Below are positions 1 through 8,525 of a DNA stretch of 22,324 nucleotides, one piece after another (positions within the stretch are counted from its first letter, which is position 1; each line of letters starts with the position of its first letter). This DNA comes from Didymodactylos carnosus (Eukaryota; Rotifera; Eurotatoria; Philodinida; Philodinidae), in assembly GCA_905250885.1 (NCBI GenBank), contig CAJNOQ010002864.1, positions 1 through 22,324 of the forward strand, given 5' to 3'. A program made the translations under genes and the position numbers. A model generated the notes under the pieces. It was not told the DNA's origin. It did no database searches and saw only the letters and a program-made list of their open reading frames with translations.

Positions 1-1
1 T

Positions 2-214
2 CTTTCATCTCCGGAATGGATCGAATGGAAGAAACTGCACGAACAACAAAAAGAGACAATTGTCAACAATAATCAAAAACACATTGAACTCAAAGAAGTA
101 ATGCAATCAAATTTGTCGTTTTCCGTAAAACTGCTCAAAAAACGCAGAAAAGGTCTGTTCTCCTGGAAAGTGGAAACCTCGCAGAGCTGGAAAACCGTCA
201 TAGCATTGTTTTAA
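2..214 (+). CDS. possible 3' end of a gene cut by the window edge, unrecognised
   Basis: One frame stays open from base 2 to a TAA at 212-214, giving 70 codons with no start visible in the window. The peptide is polar and Lys/Glu/Gln-rich. It has a Trp-rich opening (PEWIEWKKLHEQQ), a basic patch (KKRRKG) and a short hydrophobic end (TVIALF). I do not recognise a family. Being open for 70 codons in AT-rich DNA and ending in a clean stop makes a terminal exon plausible, but chance is a real alternative. No polyadenylation signal is obvious just downstream. Confidence 0.25.
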   Translation, partial: LSSPEWIEWKKLHEQQKETIVNNNQKHIELKEVMQSNLSFSVKLLKKRRKGLFSWKVETSQSWKTVIALF

Positions 215-1098
215 AACTTTTTAAACGTGATATTTGCTATCAGGAGCACGAGTTGTACTAGTCCTATTTTTTGGGGACATAAAGTCCAGGTGAACGTGGT
301 ACACTTTCAAAAGAATCATTCGGTTGTCAGCATGACGCTTCGTAAAGTATACAAGTCCAGTTCATCAGTGATTTGCTAGAATATAGAGAATACCCTGCCG
401 GTTTCACAAGTTTTCTACGTAACGCAGTTCTCTAGATTGCACGGCGCACATTTTCCAAAACACACGACTGAAAAAAATGAAAATGCCAAGCAAAAACTCA
501 TCATGTCTGTCGACATAGATATCTGAGTTAATATCGACTACCATTGCCGCTATTTCGATCACGCATATAAGGCACATCGGAGAAATCGACAATTTGGCAT
601 TCTTACATCACACTCTTTTAGTGGATAAAAGTATTTGTAGGCTATAGATAGACTTACTCTTTATTTACTTACAGCCAAACAGGACGAATGTAACCGTAGA
701 ATATATTACTGCAGATGTGTTAACTTTATCAGGAGTCTATTCCAGCAATCAAAAGGTCTTTCGTTTATGCTAAGAAAAAAAAGTTTTATTGTACGGATCG
801 AATATCACTTCGTGGCTCTATTATTTGAAAGAGATGATATGTTGTACATGAGATTTTACAAATATTCTTGAACGTCTACATGATACCGTCGGGCGTCGAA
901 TCCACACCACCTTTCAACTCAAATCAGGCGGTGGGCATGAGGATTTTTCAAGTATGCATCGCTCTTTGCTGTATTACTGAGAAAATATCTTGTTTCTAAA
1001 TCATGAGCGAAAAAAATCGGAATTCTGCCGGTAATTCGCAGTTTTCTCCACCACAACTCACTTTTTATACAATATAAATATCATGTTATGTCACACAT
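215..1098. other. no gene seen
   Basis: All frames are broken at short intervals and the longest open stretch, about 60 codons on the minus strand, has no recognisable protein character. No tRNA, long repeat or clear splice structure was found. It is treated as intergenic. Confidence 0.5.
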
Positions 1099-1249
1099 CC
1101 AAACTAAGTTGAATGATAACTGTTCCAGGAGTTTTCGTTGATTTTCACTTTTTGGTGAAAATCCCAGCAATTTTTCGACATGACAACTCCAAAAAAGGCT
1201 CAACACAGTCGAATAGCCCAAAAAAGTGTATTAGTCAACTTAGTTTTGG
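1099..1249. repeat. short imperfect inverted repeat with nested hairpin
   Basis: The left end (CCAAACTAAGTTGA from 1099) is matched in reverse complement by the right end (TCAACTTAGTTTTGG, ending at 1249). Inside, GGAGTT-type segments also pair. The centre holds a separate small hairpin in which ATTTTCAC and GTGAAAAT flank a T-rich loop. At 151 bp with weak arms it could be a decayed MITE. No target duplication is evident. Confidence 0.4.
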
Positions 1250-2309
1250 CGCTGATTCCTAAAATGATATTTTTATTGTGAATAAATAACAACAGGTACA
1301 CGTTAAAATGGACTTAAACACGCTTTTCTTACGATCAAACTTTGAAGGTGAAATTAAATTTAAAGTTATCTATGATGCAGTGTATAACTACATTGCAAAC
1401 ACAGAGAGACGGCTGTGGACACCTATTCTTTCTTTTTAAACTGTCGGGAAGGTGTTCACGGCTATCATCGATTTTACGAAACGCTTGTATTATGTAAATC
1501 TAGTCTAGATAAGAATAGCCTGCAGATCTCAGCTCAAAAAATTTTTCACTCAAGGGTTCAATGTGTGTTAATAGTAGATGCCGCTTTAGAAACGACGGGA
1601 AATTTTCGATCATCTATAGAAATAAAAATAAATTTCTTTTGTAACCACATGAAATAGAATTAAGATTTTGTCATCATATATAGTCTAAAACAAGTTTTAC
1701 CCACTCATGCCATTGAAATTGTTAAATATTTAGCATCAGAACTGATTGCCATTTTAAGTGAGGAAGAGCATTCTAAAGTTGGAAATGCTCGTTCTTTCAG
1801 TCAGTCGAGTCGATAAGCTTGAAAGTAGTTTCATTTGATAGCCTTTATCGAGATGTACAAGAACCGTTATTCGAAAGTTTTGGATAGGTAACTTAGGTAT
1901 AAAATACGGATACATGAAATATTCTCTTCGAAATGACAGTTCTCAGTGCGATGGATGGTTCAAGAGTATGACGATTTCAAAGTGTGTAGTGAATCTCAAC
2001 AGTTCGTTCAAAAACCATCGTATGACCAAATCAATAATGCTGAAATGGAACACGTTTCTTTCTTCATCTTTTTAGATAGCTAAATATGCTCTATTCCGGG
2101 CTTCCTTTATCAGAGTCCCTGTTGAAAAGCCTCTGAAAACCAAAAACGTCGCTTCACACTACTTGTTAGCTGAATAGGCAGTAGGTAGATAAGAAGAAGA
2201 GCTTAAAGATGCACCATTTAATAATAAAGCATGACAACTTTGGGCTGAAAAGGCTTGAGATTCTCCCTGCGGTTCATTCGCATTGTGTCGCTACTCGACG
2301 TTGATGGTA
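1250..2309. other. no gene seen
   Basis: This is AT-rich sequence. The longest open frame is about 80 codons on the plus strand near 1415-1657, with a biased, unconvincing peptide and no family resemblance. I see no RNA gene. It lies upstream of the MITE and the ADGF gene, so distal regulatory sequence cannot be excluded. Confidence 0.45.
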
Positions 2310-2731
2310 ATCAATGCACATTAAGATCTTACGTAAATATCTTCTGCTCGTGTATGTTTATTTTTTCAAATATGTAAAAGGCTTTATACTAAATATGACA
2401 TTGTTGCTATGTTACATTTCAAGCATAAGTGTATACAGATGCATAAATATATACATAAGGCTGTAGATATATACACAGATACATATCAATCTATATACTT
2501 ATATCAAAGTACATCCATATCAAATACCCTTTTAAATGACTTAACATGAAGGTAAAAGACATTACTCAGACAAAAAAAAGAGGTCATATTATCTTAAGCA
2601 GATAATCAAAAATTATTTTTGAAATGTCACATAAAAACAATATCATATTTCGAATAAGACCTTTTACATATTTGAAAAAATAGAAATAAATTAGCAGAAA
2701 GCACTTAAGTAAGCTTTTAATGTACTTTGAT
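2310..2731. mobile_element. Tc1/mariner-like MITE just upstream of the ADGF start
   Basis: This is a 422-bp non-autonomous element with long terminal inverted repeats. The left end begins ATCAATGCACATTAAGATCT. The right end read in reverse complement begins ATCAAAGTACATTAAAAGCT. The arms stay alignable for about 120 bp, to about 2430 on the left and from about 2610 on the right, with mostly point differences. The best block is TATTTTTTCAAATATGTAAA, present in both. A TA dinucleotide sits directly outside each end (2308-2309 and 2732-2733), as expected for Tc1/mariner target duplication. There is no transposase ORF. The centre (2431-2609) is rich in TATA/ATAC steps. The element ends 15 bp before the ATG of the ADGF gene, so it must lie in that gene's promoter or 5' UTR. 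Confidence 0.8.
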
Positions 2732-2746
2732 TATCACTGAAGTACA

Positions 2747-4034
2747 ATGATCAGTAACATTATTTTAACAATTATTTTTCTGCTCTGAATAATTACAAAA
2801 GTCAGTTCTCTGCCATTACCATTTAATCAATATGCTTACATGCTTGCACGAGACAAAATTAGGCAACATGATCTAGCTTTCCAGACGAAAAATAATTTGA
2901 ATGATAAAGAAAAAGTGGTAAATGTATATTTGGAATCACTCAAACTGAATGAATTCAATAATACAACAAAATATTTTTATCCATCTCGACCTATTGAAAC
3001 AGAAGTCATCAATATTACTAGCAGACCTTTTTATCAGTTTCTTAAAGCATTACCCAAAGGTGGAAATCTACACGTACATGAATTTCAAATTTTGGACAGA
3101 AAACTGTTATTAGAATTAATCCAAAACTCTCCAGAATATGACTTATTACACATATGTGATCAAGATAATTGTGTAACTAATAAATATCATCTCAATTATT
3201 ACAAATCAAATATTCCTCGAGGTTGGACAAAGGTCAAAGAATCAAATTGGACTCTTCCAGACATTGTAAAAAAGACTACTCTCACTGGAATTTTGAATGA
3301 TCTAGAAGAACCAATATACGCAACCGACACATCAAGTAGATGGTCTATAGCCAATAATAAAGGAGTTTTCGATTTTTATGATGAGTTGGTGAGGCATAAC
3401 GTAACACGTTTTAATTACATGAAAGCAGTGTTAAACAGTTCACTTGAAGAAAATGTACAACTTTTAGAGTTAAGACGAAGTCACTTTGGAAGTTTATATT
3501 ACTTTGATTCAAACGGTTCTCGAATATCAATAAATGCTACTGATGAAATAGATTTACTGATTGATTTTAAAAAAGACTATGTCAAGAACAATCCGAAATT
3601 TATTGATTTTATATTCTTAATTTATAACAGAAGAAGATCTTCAAAAGAACAAATCAAAAATGAGGTGAATAAGATGATAGATATTCAAAGGCTATATCCC
3701 GATCTTATTAGAGGATATGACTTGGTTGGAGAAGAAGATCAAGGACATACTCTTTTATTTCACAGCGATAGCTTAATCACTGCTTTCAATCGTTCTCAAA
3801 CGAGTAATGGATCGTTTAATCTAGTCTTTCATGCCGGTGAAACCAATTGGCCGGATGATTATCTGTCATCAGATGATGATGTGTCAACATTTGAAAATAT
3901 TTATGATGCTCTTGTACTTAGAACTCATCGAATCGGTCATGGTCTTAGTTTAGCGAAACGTCCCGATATGTATCAGTATATTCGTGACCGTCAAATCGCG
4001 ATTGAAATCTGTCCCGCAAGTAACCAAATATTAG
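2747..4034 (+). CDS. ADGF: ADGF exon 1: signal peptide and most of the deaminase domain
   Basis: The family is secreted adenosine deaminase, a zinc enzyme converting adenosine to inosine outside the cell. I place the start at ATG 2747, which gives MISNIILTIIFLL, then an in-frame TGA, then a short spacer ending VSSLPLP. This is a typical signal peptide apart from the stop. The long open part starts at Met 2840 (residue 1 below). It shows the ADGF zinc/substrate motif PKGGNLHVH at residues 72-80 (His78, His80), a Cys pair near 106-111 in the region of the receptor-binding insert, HAGET at 331-335, HRIGHG at 363-368 and CPASNQIL at 391-398. At least eight N-glycosylation sequons (for example NIT 58, NWT 136, NVT 187, NGS 225) fit a secreted protein. 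All catalytic motifs in this exon look intact. Without the signal peptide, initiation at 2840 would leave the protein cytosolic. Confidence 0.88.
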
Positions 4035-5451
4035 GTAAGCTAACACTAGTTTCAAAACAAGCGATCAATACCATTTTATCAATTCTATCTACTATTCATT
4101 TCAAAGTATAAAGACAGCCTAGGCAAAGGGTGAAACAGCCCATTTTTGACTATTTTTGAGTAAAATTAAAAAACTTAAAAACCCAGTCAAGATCCATCCC
4201 AATTATGTCAGAATATCAACATATACTCTACTTTGTCTACACTTTACCATGCAGTGATACAGTGGCATTACCGCGAAGGCTTATTGATTGGAAAAGAGGT
4301 CTAAATGAGGCCGGTTTTGTATTTTGTATATCATGTTAACTGAAGTTATGTGATGACTAGTCATTATCTGATACAGCCACCGATATCTAGTTTCGCATCA
4401 CGATAATATGTTTTGTGTGAAAATACTTTTCGAACTTACTCTCACGATGCCCTCCTTCTCCTCCACCTCTCTCCACATGATATACAAAATACAAAACCAG
4501 GCTCATTTATTCTTCTTTCCAATAAACGAGTCTTCGCGGTAATGTCGTTCGCGGTAACGTCGTATCCACTTTTCCTAGATCACAGTATAAGTGATATCGT
4601 TAGTACATGTTCACGATAAATAGCATCAATTCCGAGTAACTGAGCTAAATTTGTGGTACAACTTCAAATATTCCATCAAAGAGGAAATCCTACAAAACAG
4701 ATTTGTTTGCTTCTGTTGTGATTCGCCTTGCAATCGTTCATAGTACTGCAGAACACAGGAATCTTTCTAGCGACCAATTGTCTTGCTCCTCTTCAAAATA
4801 TCGATTCGCGGTAATGTCGTGTCACGCAGATCTTGACTGGGTTTAGTTTTACTCAAAAATAGGCAAAACTGGGCTGTTTTACCTAATATAGATTTTTAGA
4901 ACTTCCTGAAAAACAAATATTGTCACGAAGTTTAGCGTGCTCGAAAACCTATGTACCATGTAAACCTATCTTTAAGATTCCCAGAGTTCAGGTTTAGCCG
5001 CTAGGCAGGCATTTCGAGATTGCACGTGGATACGAACCGTGATACACGGAAGTGTGGAATTTGCGCTGGATCGTAGAGTGATATCTATTCTTTTTTCACA
5101 CGCTTCTGAAGCAGTACTGTACTATGGCAGGCTCAGACATTTTATTTTGAACTTGAAAGGTACACTATAGTAGTGCTGTCGAAAAGACTCATTTTAGCAT
5201 AGCCTTAAGCTCCCGCGGTGTCCTCATTCATAGTCTGAAAACCACTGGTCTCTAGTGATGTTATTGGAAAAGCATCCGTGGTCTTTATACTTCGAAATGG
5301 ATAGCAGATATGAAGTTTTTCGTGCAGCTAGAATGTAGATCATGGTACTATTTTCTTATAATGAGTACTGCGAAATATCATAATTATGTCAAATGTTTTC
5401 AAATGAGCTGCTACAGAAAGCGCACAATCTCTTTTTTCTATGTAATTATAG
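4035..5451 (+). other. ADGF intron, largely occupied by a repeat element
   Basis: The donor reads TTAG/GTAAGC at 4034/4035. The acceptor has a pyrimidine run (CTTTTTTCTATG) and ends ATAG at 5448-5451. It is a phase 1 intron splitting the Gly codon after SNQIL. Its 1417 bp are long for a compact invertebrate gene. About 770 bp come from the inverted-repeat element at 4122-4890. The remaining part, about 4890-5451, holds no gene or repeat I can recognise. Confidence 0.8.
4122..4890. mobile_element. non-autonomous inverted-repeat transposon inside the ADGF intron
   Basis: The left terminus (4124-4193) starts near CAAAGGGTGAAACAGCCC and ends ACCCAGTCAAGATC. The right terminus (4829-4889) matches it in reverse complement, including AACAGCCCA, CTATTTTTGAGTAAAA and CCCAGTCAAGATC. 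A second, inner inverted pair lies at about 4264-4335 and 4475-4545, sharing the block GGTTTTGTATTTTGTATATC. A motif CGCGGTAAYGTCG occurs three times on the right side (near 4535, 4549 and 4807) and once inverted on the left (near 4265). No transposase is encoded. I could not settle the exact ends or a target duplication. The start loosely recalls P-element or hAT termini, but this is not enough to assign a superfamily. Confidence 0.7.
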
Positions 5452-6143
5452 GTTATGTCGCTGACTTACGCAATCATCCTGGAATCGTTTATCATCGTAG
5501 TGGTATTCCAATTGTATTAGCTGGCGATGATCCAGGAAGTTTTGGCTATAATTACTTGACTGTTGACTTTTATTTGGCTTCTATGGCATGGGGTTTGAAT
5601 CTAGCTGATTTAAAACAATTTGCGTGGAATTCTATATAATATAGTACAGTTCCAGAGAGCCGTAAAATAGAAGGATTTATGAAATGGACAAACGAATGGA
5701 ACTTATTCATCGATTACGCATACGACTTAGCGTGCAATCGAACCTTCACCGACGTCGTGCGTGTATCCACTATATTTCCTTCATATGGCCCAAAGAATTT
5801 ATCAATAAATGTGACGCTGTATGGAACTGGATTTGAAAACACATTATGTAAAAAAATCATTTGTAAATTTGGTGATAGAGAAACGGATGGTATATTGTTT
5901 GATATAAATGAAATAATATGCCCTTCGCCTCTTATGAAAGACAACGTCTTATCTGTGCCAGTTTCAATTGTGATTGACAAAAATACAATTGCTACGAATT
6001 TCAATTATGAATTTGTCTCATCAATACTTGTGATAGACGACAACATTAACATTCCTTCATCTCAAGTTGTAACTGCCGTCAACCTCAATAAAAAATTGAT
6101 GATTGGAATTTTGATATTAGTTTCGGCATTATCGACTGTATAA
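5452..6143 (+). CDS. ADGF: ADGF exon 2: end of the deaminase, IPT/TIG-like domain, hydrophobic tail
   Basis: The exon opens with GYVADLRNHPG and carries LAGDDPGSFG, the aspartate pair of the active site (usually SDDP), then DFYLASMAWGLNLADLKQFAWNSI and an in-frame TAA (5637-5639). The same frame resumes with YSTVPESRK and the usual C-terminal helix (MKWTNEWNLFIDYAYDLA, about 5679-5732). Beyond the normal end of the family there is an added segment of about 85 residues: VSTIFPSYGPKN, VTLYGTGF, CKFGDRETDG, IICPSPL and VPVSIVIDKN. This order of GP, GxGF, CKFG and CPSP matches an IPT/TIG immunoglobulin-like fold. The protein ends in a hydrophobic stretch (LMIGILILVSALSTV) just before TAA 6141-6143, compatible with a membrane anchor or GPI signal. 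The TIG call rests on motif pattern only. Confidence 0.82.
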
Positions 6144-6754
6144 ACAACGACAGAAAACAGCATAGGTCACTAAGAACTTATTACAATACACATTTGTGTT
6201 TAAAATGAATTCTTTTCCAAACACATGCAATCCTATGAGAACGGTTAATGAGGGTGATTTATCGTATGTGATTCGAACAGATAAAAATTAAATATGTTTC
6301 TACTTCTATTTTTTCGAAAAACCGACTAATTTATATATCTATATTTTAAATTACGATTGTTGATTACTCACTAATTAAAAAGTAGCAGCAATTTGGAAAC
6401 GCAGAATAATATAAATTTACTCGTTCCATATTGCGCCCAATTTTATACTAATTGGCTTAAATTTCTGGCGCATTTGAAGCTGTGCTTCCGTACGAGATGA
6501 AGCACACAAAAGACAGAACGTTCACTTTTTCGGAAATGATGATTCTAGTGTTGAGTGTGCACACACAGAAAGAAAACAATAAAGCCGAAAAAAACGAGTA
6601 CTCACTTGTTTTGTGTTAGATGAGACAGGCGGCTGTCTTTTTCTATCAAGATGAATAAGACACAGTACGGTAGTTGCTCACTCCTCGCTGAGGAATGGAA
6701 AGTTGTTGATCAGCATGTACCGGGAATGATGAATAGAGATGATTAAATAACATA
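6144..6754 (+). other. ADGF 3' flank with a possible polyadenylation signal
   Basis: No further coding is visible. AATAAA at 6578-6583 is the nearest canonical polyadenylation hexamer, about 435 bp after the terminal stop, and AATTAAA near 6285 is closer but non-canonical. The rest is AT-rich with nothing recognisable. Confidence 0.3.
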
Positions 6755-7165
6755 AAAAATTTTCGACGGCGGCGAAGGAAGTTTTTAACATAGGCGGTGG
6801 AGGCACAAGGCTATGAAATTTTCCTCAGTCTTCGGCGGCAGCGTGTAAAAGTTATTTATTGGCGGTGAACCTCTTAATTTAAGTAAAACAACGTTCTCTT
6901 TCATTTCTGGCAAGTTCTGCCAGAAATGAAAGAGCACCAACTGTATCTGTACGTTGCCGCATACGAAAAGATAGAAATGCGCAGCACGCTACATGCCTAA
7001 GGTAAGGACGTACTAATAAAATAGTCAAAATTTTCGAAAAAAGTTTTTCTCCGCCCTCGGCGGCTACAAAAGTTTAACTGCATGGCGGCGGCGGAGGTCA
7101 CAGTAGTTTTTCTCTACCTCTGCGGCGGCGTGTAATAAATGACCGGCGGCGCACATCTCTGATGA
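6755..7165. repeat. diverged direct repeat with GGCGGCGG clusters
   Basis: Two related segments, about 6755-6870 and 7022-7160, each begin near CAAAATTTTCGA or AAAATTTTCGA. Each continues through AAGTTT...GGCGGNGGAGG, a TTTTCTC or TTTTCCTC block, and GGCGGC(AGC)GTGTAA. The GGCGG clusters are a sharp GC-rich contrast to the AT-rich surroundings. The spacer holds the perfect hairpin listed separately. It may be a decayed element with two similar halves. The copies differ by indels, so the duplication is not recent. Confidence 0.5.
6896..6934. repeat. perfect 17-bp stem hairpin
   Basis: CTCTTTCATTTCTGGCA at 6896-6912 is followed by a 5-base loop (AGTTC) and its exact reverse complement at 6918-6934. 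It lies between the two GC-rich direct-repeat halves. A perfect stem of this length with a tight loop is unusual in decaying intergenic DNA. No promoter or terminator context identifies it as an RNA gene. Confidence 0.7.
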
Positions 7166-8096
7166 TGGCTCAGTTTCGGCAGGGATTGATGATTAACGAT
7201 TTGAAGCAGCAGATGTATTTAATCAAAAAGACTTATTTCAATCAGAGGCTGGATGGTGTAGGGATTGATAATAGTATCAAACATTTCTTGGACAAGGCAG
7301 GGAGAGACGATGATCCGTTTCAAGTGATGTGGGCGTATGTGTCGCGCACTGGATCTTTCACGCAAGTCGATCGTGCGATCTGGGCTTTCTTTCTTTTTTG
7401 TGGCGGATCTTGTAACGTATTTTATCGCAGCAAGAAATTTGTGTTTTGATATAAAAGCAATTTCTTGCACTGTTTGCAGCAGAATTACGTATTTGCACTA
7501 AATACCTCTTGCTTTTAATGATAGCGAGAAATGCACTAGAGATAAGCATCAGTTTTTTTCTTATCCCAGCAGCCTTGGTAATGTATTCCACAGTTGGTTT
7601 TGTAACGGTGGCTAAATTTACCTTAGATCAACAAATGTTAATGTTGCAGCAGCCATTGCTTTACAGCATATCGTGTTATGACAACATGTCAGGATTAGAT
7701 CTTATTTTTTATACTTGCATTAACTCTGTAACAACAATGTAAGAAATAAAAGCTTTTTTTGCTTGATTATTTTTGCAAGAGAAAACAGGAAGGTAATTCA
7801 AACTTAGGTTTTGACGAAACATCCTTCCGTTGAGGGGAAGGAAACTATCAATGATCCAATTGACGAGGGAACCTTCCAAGGTGTCAAACTCCATTTTTAA
7901 TGATCTTATGCCGATTGCGTGTATTTGTTAAACCGATGCATGATGTTATTAATATCTATTTCGAAACAGAATCCACTTTGCTATTTATTGAATAACTTTC
8001 CTCTGAAAAGTAATATAGACCTGCGGTTTTCATTGTTCAGAAGACCATTTTAATGCTATGACGTAGTTTAGGTCGATTTGGACAGAGCACTCGGTA
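7166..8096. other. no convincing gene
   Basis: Open frames of 77-95 codons exist at 7162-7449 (+) and 7509-7742 (+). Their products match no family I know, both strands are open to a similar extent, and the second is just hydrophobic AT-rich translation. I found no repeat longer than short words. Confidence 0.4.
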
Positions 8097-8140
8097 CTTT
8101 TCAGCCAAAATAGGCAAAAATGAGTTATTTCATCCCTGGT
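8097..8140. repeat. possible lone terminus related to the intronic element
   Basis: The reverse complement reads CAGGGATGAAATAACTC, then ATTTTTGCCTATTTTGGC. The intronic element starts CAAAGGGTGAAACAGCCC, then ATTTTTGACTATTTTTGA. The shared layout (GGRTGAAA, then ATTTTTG, then CTATTTT) suggests a diverged, solitary end of the same transposon family. It sits about 110 bp before the 8252-8525 hairpin. It could be chance in AT-rich sequence. Confidence 0.35.
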
Positions 8141-8251
8141 GTATTTTCTTGAATTTTGTTCAGAAAACAAAGATTGCCGTGAGATCTTTGATACTTCTGC
8201 GTGTAATTTACTGACTTCTTTTTTGACTATGCGAACTCAGTTACAGAAGTG

Positions 8252-8525
8252 CGCGATTACAATTACAAAATGTAAAGTTCAAACATTGCTATTATCTGCA
8301 GAATTAAGAATTCTAGAATTATGAACTTTATATGTATGTAAAGTTGAACTTTACTTGTTCAGAATTTTCTAAAATCTTGAATTCTAGGGGTGAATGTGGG
8401 GGTGAGGGTGAAGATGAGTGTGAATAAGCAACTTTACATGTATGTAAAGTTCATAATTCTAGAATTCTTAATTCTACAGATAATAGCAATGTATGAACTT
8501 TACATTTTGTAATTGTAATCACGCA
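8252..8525. repeat. long near-perfect inverted repeat (hairpin element)
   Basis: Arms of about 95 bp (8252-8346 and 8431-8525) match in reverse complement with only a handful of mismatches. Both arms contain ATTACAATTACAAAATGTAA and AGAATTAAGAATTCTAGAAT. The loop, about 8347-8430, has a purine-rich run of GGGTGA-like units at 8387-8423. High arm identity implies recent formation or continued pairing of the arms. No ORF is present. This is consistent with a foldback MITE. Confidence 0.75.

Larger units (their letters stand above)
2747..6143 (+). pseudogene. ADGF: ADGF/ADA2-family adenosine deaminase gene, two exons, two in-frame stops
   Basis: This is the whole-gene model: exon 1 at 2747-4034, intron 4035-5451 (GT donor at 4035-4036, AG acceptor at 5450-5451), exon 2 at 5452-6143. 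Joining the exons keeps the frame and rebuilds the conserved block SNQILGYVADLRNHPG. Two stops break the frame. A TGA at 2786-2788 lies inside the hydrophobic core of the predicted signal peptide. A TAA at 5637-5639 falls right after LKQFAWNSI, where family members continue with a charged or polar residue and then YS. After both stops the same frame resumes without any frameshift and with family-like sequence. Two isolated nonsense changes in well preserved sequence point to a recent pseudogene. Sequencing or assembly error at one or both sites is the main alternative. Other copies may exist in the genome. Confidence 0.75.

Noticed and set aside
5010-5050. B-box-like GGTTCGTATCC on the minus strand
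   Set aside because: No A box at tRNA spacing and no cloverleaf pairing.
2786-5639. Alternative genetic code (TGA and TAA as sense) to explain the ADGF stops
   Set aside because: Only these two codons are involved, and the 505-codon decarboxylase has no internal stops, so nothing supports a variant code.
7162-7742. Two plus-strand ORFs of 95 and 77 codons
   Set aside because: No family resemblance, opposite-strand ORFs of similar length overlap them, and the composition looks like chance translation.
8387-8423. GGGTGA-like run resembling telomeric repeats
   Set aside because: Irregular, very short and located in the loop of a hairpin element; not a telomere tract.
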